Below are positions 1 through 5,458 of a DNA stretch of 8,606 bases, piece after piece. This DNA comes from an uncultured Eubacteriales bacterium (lineage in GTDB: Bacteria; Bacillota; Clostridia; Peptostreptococcales; Anaerovoracaceae): NCBI GenBank assembly GCA_902793875.1, contig CADBFL010000077.1:1-8606 (forward strand). Reading direction: 5' to 3'. The notes beneath the pieces were generated by a model. That model did not search any database and was not told the DNA's origin. It was given only the letters and a program-made list of their open reading frames with translations. Positions within the stretch are counted from its first letter, which is position 1, and each line of letters starts with the position of its first letter. Both the position numbers and the translations under genes were made by a program.

Positions 1-77
1 CCTCGAAGACGATCGAAGAGATGCGTGATGACATATACGCCTGCCTCGAAGAGCTCTGCAGGAGCAGAGGCCTATGA
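1..77 (+). CDS. tmk: Probable thymidylate kinase, C-terminal end (partial)
   Basis: This is the last 24 codons of a gene that begins upstream of the window, read in the frame of bases 3-5 and ending at TGA 75-77. The visible peptide reads SKTIEEMRDDIYACLEELC and then a short tail. The S-x-x-IEE(V/M)RDDIY pattern resembles the C-terminal helix of bacterial thymidylate kinases (dTMP to dTDP), where the enzyme ends shortly after. The catalytic part is not visible, so the name rests on this tail plus position: in Firmicutes tmk commonly precedes holB, ricT and the yabB-type methyltransferase, which is the order seen here. Its stop codon overlaps the holB start (ATGA), suggesting translational coupling. 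Another nucleotide kinase or an unrelated gene cannot be excluded from 24 residues. Confidence 0.7.
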   Translation, partial: SKTIEEMRDDIYACLEELCRSRGL

Positions 78-799
78 GAGACATCGCGGATCTCATCGCG
101 AATATAAAGAGCGGCAGGAGCAGCGCCCACGCGTACATACTCGAGGGAAGCCCGAAGGAGGCCAGGGATGAGTTCATCAGCGGACTCCTCGAGGGACTCG
201 GCGTGCACGGACTGGACATCGCGCGCATGGAGATGAGCGGAAAGAACACTTACAAGGTCGCTGACGCTCAGGCATTCCTCGAAAGGCTCGAGATGGGAGC
301 GTACGGAGATCATCTCGTCGGGATCATAGACGATGCCGACAGCCTGGGCGAGATCGTGCAGAACAAGCTTCTGAAGACGCTCGAGGAGCCGCGCCCGAAG
401 GTCCTGATCATACTCGGCGCATCGAACAGGGACTCGCTTCTCGGCACCGTCCTGTCCAGATGCGGGATCATCAGGCTCGAGGACTACGTGGAGCTGCAGG
501 ATGAAGAGGACGGCCGCAACAGCGAAGGCCTCAGAAAAGCTGCGTCTCTGATGACGGACGGAAAAGCGCTTTTCTGCGAATTCAGGGAGGCGGCGGACAA
601 AAGCGTCAAAAGCAGGCAGGACGCGCTCATGCTCATAGACATGATCGAGGACGGCCTGAGAGAGCAGATGATGAAAGGCAGCGATCCGGAGCTTTTCGCA
701 GAGCGCATCGAAGCGGCCGAGAGGACGCGCATGGACATAGAAAGGGACATGGATAAAAGCAGGGCCCTGAAAAGGCTGTTTCTGGAGATTTCGAAGTAA
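74..799 (+). CDS. holB: DNA polymerase III delta' subunit, short form
   Basis: The 241-residue product resembles the AAA+ clamp-loader subunit delta', which works with delta and tau/gamma to load the beta clamp at the replication fork. Visible family marks are HAYILEG (residues 19-25, the HAYLF strand), a Walker B-like IIDDAD (84-89), NKLLKTLEEP (97-106) and the SRC motif (128-130). Where a P-loop would end in GK(S/T), this protein has GSPKEARDEF (25-34), so the nucleotide-binding lysine is missing. The usual four-cysteine zinc module is also absent. At 241 residues it is well below the roughly 300-340 of typical delta' proteins, with a reduced C-terminal part. ATG 74 overlaps the upstream stop by four bases and has purine-rich AGGAG/AGAGG just before it. 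Position between probable tmk and ricT supports the call. Confidence 0.85.
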   Translation: MRDIADLIANIKSGRSSAHAYILEGSPKEARDEFISGLLEGLGVHGLDIARMEMSGKNTYKVADAQAFLERLEMGAYGDHLVGIIDDADSLGEIVQNKLLKTLEEPRPKVLIILGASNRDSLLGTVLSRCGIIRLEDYVELQDEEDGRNSEGLRKAASLMTDGKALFCEFREAADKSVKSRQDALMLIDMIEDGLREQMMKGSDPELFAERIEAAERTRMDIERDMDKSRALKRLFLEISK

Positions 800-810
800 C
801 GAAGCAGCGC

Positions 811-828
811 CTCCGGCCCGCGCCGGAG
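811..828 (+). other. GC-rich hairpin in the holB-ricT spacer
   Basis: CTCCGGC (811-817) and GCCGGAG (822-828) form a perfect 7-bp stem around the 4-base loop CCGC. It lies 11 bases after the holB stop. No T-run follows, so it is not a canonical intrinsic terminator. The ricT ribosome-binding site (AGGAGG, 852-857) sits about 25 bases downstream. It could be an mRNA-stability or processing element between two operon genes, but function is inference. Confidence 0.5.
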
Positions 829-868
829 ACAGCTGGGACAACAGGGTAAACAGGAGGAACATATATCA

Positions 869-1819
869 ATGACAGAGATAGTTGGCGTCGGATTCATGAA
901 GTCCGGCAAGACATATTATTTCGATCCGAAAGGAGATAAGTTCGAGCTCGGAGACATGGTCATAGTCGAGACCGCAAGGGGCAAGGAGCTCGGGCACATA
1001 CTCATAGCGAACAGCGAGATAGATGAATCCGAGCTGGTCGCGGAGCTCAAGCCGATAGAGCGCAGGGCCTCGGACAAGGACCTGAAGAGGTATCACGAGA
1101 ACCTCGAAAAGAGAGACGATGCGATGAAGGTCTGCGCCGAAAAGATAGAGAAGCACGGACTTGAGATGAAGCTCATAGACGTCGAATTCATGATCGACGG
1201 ATCCAAGATAGTATTCTATTTCTCGGCGGACGGAAGAGTGGATTTCAGAGAACTCGCAAAGGACCTCGCCGGGCACTTCCACAACAGGATCGAGCTGCGC
1301 CAGATCGGCGTCAGGGACGAGGCGAGGATGCTCGGAGGCATCGGCATCTGCGGAAGGCCGCTGTGCTGCAGCAAGTGGCTCAGCGACTTCCATCCGGTAT
1401 CGATCAAGATGGCGAAGCAGCAGAACCTTTCGCTCAATCCGGCCAAGATATCCGGCACCTGCGGAAGGCTCATGTGCTGCCTCAACTTCGAGGACAAGAC
1501 CTACAAGGAACTCAGAAAGGGCATGCCAAAGGACAACGAGCGCGTCGAGACGCCGGAGGGTCTCGCCAAGGTCGTGAAGGTCGATTACTTCAACGGAAAG
1601 ATCCAGACCCGCGCGATAGAAAAGGATCCGGAGACGGGCGAAGAGGTGTTCGCGCAGGAGATACACGCTTACACAAAGGACGAGATAAAGCGCATCGGAA
1701 AGAACGCGAAAAAGCATCATGAAGCCGACGCGTCCGCCGATGATGAGATCAGCAAAATGATGGAGTCCGCGGATGCAGAAGAGAGGCGCGAGCTTCAGGA
1801 ACTCATGAGTGAATTCTGA
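869..1819 (+). CDS. ricT: RicT (YaaT), PSP1-domain Fe-S protein
   Basis: This 316-residue protein is RicT/YaaT. In Bacillus it forms a complex with RicA and RicF that carries [4Fe-4S] clusters and helps RNase Y process mRNAs, affecting sporulation, competence and biofilm formation. The PSP1 core occupies about residues 60-145. It is followed by two strikingly similar cysteine blocks, CGRPLCC (161-167) and CGRLMCC (198-204), 37 residues apart, which supply the conserved cysteines. Other family signatures are VGVGFMKSGKTYYFDP at the N-terminus and VRDEARMLGGIG (148-159). The start at 869 is set by AGGAGG at 852-857. Compared with B. subtilis YaaT (about 275 residues) there is a C-terminal extension of some 40 residues (from about 278) rich in Lys/His and then Asp/Glu. 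No ricA or ricF is in the window. The TGA overlaps the next ATG by one base. Confidence 0.95.
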   Translation: MTEIVGVGFMKSGKTYYFDPKGDKFELGDMVIVETARGKELGHILIANSEIDESELVAELKPIERRASDKDLKRYHENLEKRDDAMKVCAEKIEKHGLEMKLIDVEFMIDGSKIVFYFSADGRVDFRELAKDLAGHFHNRIELRQIGVRDEARMLGGIGICGRPLCCSKWLSDFHPVSIKMAKQQNLSLNPAKISGTCGRLMCCLNFEDKTYKELRKGMPKDNERVETPEGLAKVVKVDYFNGKIQTRAIEKDPETGEEVFAQEIHAYTKDEIKRIGKNAKKHHEADASADDEISKMMESADAEERRELQELMSEF

Positions 1820-2574
1820 TGGAGCGGACTGAGCGGATAGACGACACCGGCTTTTCGGGCATCAGGGTCATACAGACCGAGAAGACGGGCTATGGAGTGG
1901 ACGCGGTGCTCCTCGCAGCATTTGCCGCGGGAGAGACAGGAGCGGGAGGCGCGGCTTCCGGCTCGCGCATCGCCGATCTCGGAACGGGCTCCGGTATCGT
2001 GGCCTTCGTGCTGCATCACAAGCTCGGAGGAGCGAAGATAACGGGCTTCGATGTGCAGGGACCCGCCGCTGCAAGGGCGAAGCGGGCCTGCGCGATGAAC
2101 GGTCTTGAGAGCGACGTGGATTTCATCTGCTGCGATGCGGCCGAGATCTGCCTGAAAGAGCCTTCGCTCGCCGGAAGCTTCGACGCGGTGGTATCTAACC
2201 CGCCGTACTTCAGGAGGACGCCGGATGAGCCGGGCGCGGCCGATCCGGACGAGAGGTATATCGCAAGGCACGAGACCACGGCGGATATCCGGGATTTCGC
2301 GGCTGCTGCGGCCGGGCTCCTCAGAGAAGGAGGGAGCTTTTATCTGGTCCACAGGCCGGACAGGCTCGCCGACATCATCTGCGCGATGAGAGACGCCGGC
2401 ATCGAGCCCAAAGAGATGCAGCCGGTCGTTCCGTCCGCGGGCAGAAGCGCCAACATACTGCTGGTCCGCGGCGTAAAGGGAGCGGGCCCCGAAATGAGGA
2501 TGCTGCCTGAGATCGCGGTCCACGAGACCGGCGGCGGATATACCCCCGCAATACTCAGGATCTACGAAAGATAG
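1819..2574 (+). CDS. trmN6: tRNA1(Val) adenine-37 N6-methyltransferase (YfiC/YabB family)
   Basis: The 251-residue product is a class I S-adenosylmethionine-dependent methyltransferase. Motif I is IADLGTGSGIVAF (51-63), the acidic end of strand 2 is GFDVQ (76-80), and the catalytic motif IV is SNPPYF (126-131), typical of enzymes that methylate an exocyclic amino group. GYGVDAVLLAAF (24-35) and the conserved (R/Y)IARHE (148-152) match the YfiC/YabB/TrmN6 group, which modifies A37 of a tRNA in E. coli. Family length is about 240-250, so it is complete. It starts at the ATG overlapping the ricT stop (TGATG), the usual place of yabB in Firmicutes. A terminator follows directly, so rsmI, often next in this operon, is not here. 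The exact tRNA target in this organism is inferred from the family only. Confidence 0.86.
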   Translation: MERTERIDDTGFSGIRVIQTEKTGYGVDAVLLAAFAAGETGAGGAASGSRIADLGTGSGIVAFVLHHKLGGAKITGFDVQGPAAARAKRACAMNGLESDVDFICCDAAEICLKEPSLAGSFDAVVSNPPYFRRTPDEPGAADPDERYIARHETTADIRDFAAAAAGLLREGGSFYLVHRPDRLADIICAMRDAGIEPKEMQPVVPSAGRSANILLVRGVKGAGPEMRMLPEIAVHETGGGYTPAILRIYER

Positions 2575-2606
2575 GCTCCTCTGTCCTTGAATACAGAGGG
2601 CTTTTT
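2575..2606 (+). terminator. Intrinsic terminator after trmN6
   Basis: CCTCTGT (2578-2584) pairs with ACAGAGG (2593-2599) around an 8-base loop. The stem can extend by GC/GC with one bulged T, and TTTTT follows at 2602-2606. It begins directly after the methyltransferase stop codon, ending the upstream operon. The loop also supplies the -35 element of the next promoter. Confidence 0.85.
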
Positions 2607-2616
2607 CTATTATAAT
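2587..2616 (+). promoter_or_regulatory. Sigma-A-type promoter for the membrane-protein pair
   Basis: TTGAAT (2587-2592) matches the -35 consensus TTGACA at four of six bases, and TATAAT (2611-2616) is a perfect -10 box; the spacer is 18 bases. The predicted start of transcription is about 2623, giving a leader of roughly 58 bases before the ATG at 2681. The -35 box lies in the terminator loop and right stem. The surrounding AT-rich patch is unusual in this GC-rich window, supporting a real promoter. Confidence 0.65.
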
Positions 2617-2630
2617 AATCGTTAGTAAAA

Positions 2631-2684
2631 ATGGCTCCCGGACTGCGGAGCCGGGAGAGCATGAGAAGGAGAAAACAGCCATGA
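2631..2684 (+). other. Possible leader peptide frame (17 residues)
   Basis: An ATG at 2631 opens a frame of 17 codons plus TGA (2682-2684), reading MAPGLRSRESMRRRKQP. Its stop overlaps the next start as ATGA, the arrangement of coupled genes. The predicted transcription start is only about 8 bases upstream, so there is no room for a Shine-Dalgarno site and it would have to be translated as a nearly leaderless mRNA. The second half is also the ribosome-binding site of the next gene, which by itself explains AGA-AGG-AGA codons. It may well be chance. Confidence 0.22.
2633..2657 (+). promoter_or_regulatory. Leader with two mutually exclusive hairpins
   Basis: Two perfect inverted repeats overlap. 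Stem A pairs GGCTCC (2633-2638) with GGAGCC (2647-2652); stem B pairs CTCCCGG (2635-2641) with CCGGGAG (2651-2657). They share bases, so only one can form at a time. Both lie in the predicted 5' leader of the 91-residue membrane protein, ending 10 bases before its AGGAG site (2667-2671). Neither matches a riboswitch family I recognise, and no T-run follows, so a terminator is unlikely. Confidence 0.4.
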
Positions 2685-2956
2685 TCACAGTAAGTATTAA
2701 AGGCGTGCTGATCGGAGTGCTTCTGATCGCTCTGATCGTACTGGTGGTATTCCTGATCGTTCTCGTGTCCAACCTGACGGATACGATCAAGAAGACCAAC
2801 ACGATCCTCGACGGAGGTATGGATGCTGCGGCCAGCGCAAAGGAGAAAGCGGACAATATTTCCGCGTCGGTCAAAGAAGGCGCGGCCAAAGTCGGAGGAG
2901 TCGCTCAGCTCGGCGTCAGCGCGGGGCAGAAACTCGTGGGCAAGGTGATCAGGTAG
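2681..2956 (+). CDS. Small single-span membrane protein, DUF948-like
   Basis: I cannot name this 91-residue protein. Residues 7-30 are an uninterrupted hydrophobic stretch (GVLIGVLLIALIVLVVFLIVL), a single membrane span or uncleaved signal anchor with no lipobox. It is followed by a soluble, mostly helical tail beginning NLTDTIKKTNTILDGG and rich in Ala, Lys and Ser. One span followed by an amphipathic helix with a KKTNxIL-type segment resembles DUF948/YtxG-type proteins, though much shorter and without a tested match. The start is well set by AGGAG at 2667-2671. It has its own promoter and leader and is followed 18 bases later by a larger gene whose N-terminus has the same layout, so the two are probably co-transcribed and may act together at the membrane. 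Function unknown. Confidence 0.82.
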   Translation: MITVSIKGVLIGVLLIALIVLVVFLIVLVSNLTDTIKKTNTILDGGMDAAASAKEKADNISASVKEGAAKVGGVAQLGVSAGQKLVGKVIR

Positions 2957-2974
2957 CGGATAAGGAGAAGAGAA

Positions 2975-4120
2975 ATGGTAATCACAATCAATCAGATCAT
3001 AGCCTTCTGCCTTGTCGGAGTACTGATCGCGTTCATCGTGGTGCTGGGCATGATGGCCGGTCCTGCGATCGAGCTGCTCAAGAAGACCAAAGGCCTGGTC
3101 GAGACCGGAAATGAGGCTGTCACGGAGACAAAGTCGAAGCTCGAGGAGATCGAGAACAAGGTGCTCGAAGCCGCAAAGGCGGTCATACGCGACACGTCGC
3201 CTGTGGTAAAGGTGATCGCGTGCGTCGGCGTGGGACTGACTCTGTTCAGCCTGCTGAGGGGACTGTTCAGATGGATCACGGGCGGCAGCGGGCTCTTCGC
3301 GGCGAGAAGAGAGCGCAGGATAGCCGAAAGAGAGATACAGCTCTCCAGGCAGACCATAAAGAAGATCAACAGGCAGTCGAGGCTTGAAAGAGAAGCGTTC
3401 GAAAGGGCCGAAGCCCAGAAGAAGAAGCTTCAGAAGATCGAAGCCGAGAACGCCAGAAAGGCTGCGGTGGCTGCTGCTGCCGAAGCAAGAAAAGAAGCGA
3501 AGATCGCCGAGAAGACCGCCATAATCGAAGAGAAGGCGGCTCTCAGGGCCGCGGCCGCGGCTGCTGCTCTCAGCGCAAAGATCTCAAGGACAGAGAAGAG
3601 GGCTGCCGCAAAGGCCGCGAAGGCCGAGAAGGTGATCGCCGCAAAGGCCGCGAAAGCCGAGAAGAAGGCTGCAGCGATCGCAGCAAGAGCCGAAAGAGCC
3701 CTGGCGATAAGGGCCGCAAGGGCCGAGATGCACGCCATAAAGAAAGCCGCGAAGGCCGAGAAGGCCGCTGCAGTGATGGCTGCGAGGCTCGAGAGAAAAG
3801 GCCTCAGGAAGGACGCCAGAAAACTGAAGAGAGCTTTCTGGAAGTGCGGCAAAAAGACCGGAAAGAAGCTCGAGGGAGCGGTGCAGCCTATCGAGGCGGA
3901 CATCAAAAAGGCTAAGATCAAATGGAAACTCGCAAAGACCGGAGCGGCGATCGGTTCGGCCGTGCTGAAGGTCGAGTTCAGAGCCGCCAAAAAGGCTTTG
4001 AAGGGCGCGGGCGGCTTCCTGAAAAAGCTCCATGCTAAAATAGCCGAAAGAAGAGCGGCCGAAGAGGCTGCTGAAGCGGTCGCGGATGCGGTCGCCGAGG
4101 CTGCATGGGAAATGGAATGA
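2975..4120 (+). CDS. Membrane protein with long Ala/Lys-rich 11-residue-repeat helix
   Basis: I do not recognise this 381-residue protein. Residues 8-29 form a first membrane span, 31-75 an amphipathic segment starting ELLKKTKGLVETGNEA that recalls the preceding small protein, and about 77-99 a second hydrophobic span. The rest is a very basic, Ala/Lys/Arg/Glu-rich predicted helix (about 105-290). It contains six near-regular 11-residue repeats at 211-276, a second basic segment (288-350), and an acidic Ala/Glu-rich C-terminal tail. Arginines just after span 2 suggest a cytoplasmic C-terminal domain by the positive-inside rule. AAGGAG at 2962-2967 sets the start. Composition resembles TolA-like stalks, histone H1-like tails and LEA-type helices, all of which are low-complexity matches and do not prove homology. 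Possible roles, all inferred, are a membrane-anchored scaffold, a nucleic-acid or anionic-lipid binder, or a stress-protective helix. Confidence 0.85.
   Translation: MVITINQIIAFCLVGVLIAFIVVLGMMAGPAIELLKKTKGLVETGNEAVTETKSKLEEIENKVLEAAKAVIRDTSPVVKVIACVGVGLTLFSLLRGLFRWITGGSGLFAARRERRIAEREIQLSRQTIKKINRQSRLEREAFERAEAQKKKLQKIEAENARKAAVAAAAEARKEAKIAEKTAIIEEKAALRAAAAAAALSAKISRTEKRAAAKAAKAEKVIAAKAAKAEKKAAAIAARAERALAIRAARAEMHAIKKAAKAEKAAAVMAARLERKGLRKDARKLKRAFWKCGKKTGKKLEGAVQPIEADIKKAKIKWKLAKTGAAIGSAVLKVEFRAAKKALKGAGGFLKKLHAKIAERRAAEEAAEAVADAVAEAAWEME
3572..3802 (+). repeat. 33-bp coding repeats (11-residue units)
   Basis: Six consecutive 33-bp units occupy 3605-3802: AAKAAKAEKVI, AAKAAKAEKKA, AAIAARAERAL, AIRAARAEMHA, IKKAAKAEKAA and AVMAARLERKG. 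Position 6 is always Lys or Arg, position 8 always Glu and position 9 basic except in unit 4. A degenerate unit, SAKISRTEKRA, precedes them at 3572-3604. Units 1 and 2 differ at one base over their first 27, pointing to recent tandem duplication. The weaker phase (basic at position 6) can be followed further upstream, to about residue 145. Confidence 0.85.
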
Positions 4121-4167
4121 GCCCGGCAGAGCCCTGCATAAAAAATACTACTTTAAGGAGGCCGTGA

Positions 4168-5439
4168 ATGGCTAGGATCCTTGTTAACAACAGCGGCCCT
4201 CTCCACGGAGAGGTTGAGATAAGCGGTGCGAAAAACTCAGTTCTGCCGCTTCTTGCCGCGACGCTTATGACTGAAGACATCTGCGAGATCGAGGACGTCC
4301 CCGATCTCGCAGATGTCAGCGTAATGAAGAAGATGCTCAGAAAATACGGGGCCGAGATCGATGACAGCGTGCATGGCATCATCAGGACAAGGACCCCTGA
4401 GATCGTCACCTTCGAAGGCGACAGAGACCTCGTCACCGAGATGAGAGCATCTCTTTTTACTATGGGACCGATGCTGGCAAGATGCGGCAGGATCGTCATG
4501 CCGATGCCGGGCGGATGCACCATAGGGAAAAGGCCAATAGACCTTCACCTCAAGGGCTTCAGGGCCCTCGGGGCAAAGGTGACGGAAGACGCCGAAAAAG
4601 GGACCGTTACGGTCGAAGCCGGTCCGGAGGGTCTGTCGGGAGATGCGATCTACCTCGACTTTCCGAGCGTCGGAGCGACCGAGAACATACTGATGGCGGC
4701 CGTCCTCGCAAAGGGCACGACCATAATAGAGAACGCGGCCAAGGAGCCTGAGATCATCGACCTTGCGAACCTGCTCAACAAGATGGGAGCCAGGATAAAG
4801 AGCGCGGGCACCGACATGATCAGGATAGAGGGCGTCGAATCCCTCTCGGGCTGCATCCATCAGGCCATCCCGGACAGGATAGAGACAGGCACCTTCATGC
4901 TGGCCGCGGCCATCACGAGGGGCGATGTTCTCATAAAGAACGCTCTTCCGGGACACGTCAGGCCTATAATCGCCAAGCTCAAGGAATGCAACGTCGACAT
5001 AGACATCGCTCCCGAGGGCATATACGTGGACGCAAGAGACAAGGAGCTCGTGGCGACGGACATCAAGACTCTGCCGTTCCCGGGCTTTCCGACCGACATA
5101 CAGTCGCCGTTCATGGCCTTCCTCACCACGGTCAAGGGACAGAGCGTGGTCAGGGAGACGGTGTTCGAGAACCGCTTCATGCACGTTGTCGAGCTGAACC
5201 GCATGGGCGCCGACATACAGATCGAAAACAGAGAGGCCATCGTGCCGGGAGGCAGAAAGCTCCACGGAGCCAAGGTCAGAGCGACCGATCTCAGAGCCGG
5301 AGCGGCCATGGTGCTTGCGGGACTGGTCGCCTCGGGCACGACCGAGATAAGCGAGATATATCACATAGAACGCGGCTACGAGGATTTCGTGGGCAAGTTC
5401 AAGGCTCTCGGAGCCGACATCATGAAAATAGACGACTGA
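4168..5439 (+). CDS. murA: UDP-N-acetylglucosamine 1-carboxyvinyltransferase MurA
   Basis: MurA catalyses the first committed step of peptidoglycan synthesis in the cytoplasm, transferring enolpyruvate from PEP to UDP-GlcNAc. The 423-residue protein has the full family length. Key residues are visible: GAKN with Lys22-Asn23, Arg93 in EMRAS, the catalytic Cys117 in GGCTIGKRPID with Arg122, Asp310 in FPTDIQ (the general base, Asp305 in E. coli), and the C-terminal RGYE (402-405). The active-site cysteine is the form that fosfomycin alkylates, so intrinsic resistance through a Cys-to-Asp change is not expected. TAAGGAGG at 4154-4161 sets the ATG. The gene follows the repeat-protein gene by 47 bases with no clear promoter or terminator between them, and precedes fbp by 19 bases. 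Firmicutes often carry two murA copies; which one this is cannot be told here. Confidence 0.97.
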   Translation: MARILVNNSGPLHGEVEISGAKNSVLPLLAATLMTEDICEIEDVPDLADVSVMKKMLRKYGAEIDDSVHGIIRTRTPEIVTFEGDRDLVTEMRASLFTMGPMLARCGRIVMPMPGGCTIGKRPIDLHLKGFRALGAKVTEDAEKGTVTVEAGPEGLSGDAIYLDFPSVGATENILMAAVLAKGTTIIENAAKEPEIIDLANLLNKMGARIKSAGTDMIRIEGVESLSGCIHQAIPDRIETGTFMLAAAITRGDVLIKNALPGHVRPIIAKLKECNVDIDIAPEGIYVDARDKELVATDIKTLPFPGFPTDIQSPFMAFLTTVKGQSVVRETVFENRFMHVVELNRMGADIQIENREAIVPGGRKLHGAKVRATDLRAGAAMVLAGLVASGTTEISEIYHIERGYEDFVGKFKALGADIMKIDD

Positions 5440-5458
5440 CAGAAGAACGGAGGACGAC

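Noticed and set aside
811..828. Intrinsic terminator between holB and ricT
   Set aside because: The stem is good but no T-run follows, and ricT needs transcription from upstream since no promoter is visible in the spacer.
866..1720. Minus-strand open frame opposite ricT
   Set aside because: Mirror of a well-conserved RicT sequence; no independent coding evidence.
1795..2889. Minus-strand open frame of 364 codons
   Set aside because: It runs across the trmN6 stop, the terminator, the promoter and the next gene; its peptide is low-complexity Arg/Ser-rich with no recognisable domain.
3430..3990. Minus-strand Ala/Phe/Ser-rich frame that looks like a membrane protein
   Set aside because: The complement of Lys/Glu/Ala codons gives Phe/Ser/Ala automatically, so the hydrophobic look is an artefact of the repeat region.
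4121..4167. Promoter for murA in the AT-rich spacer (AATACT at 4144-4149)
   Set aside because: No -35-like element at a suitable distance (GC-rich sequence there), and transcription would start almost on the ribosome-binding site.
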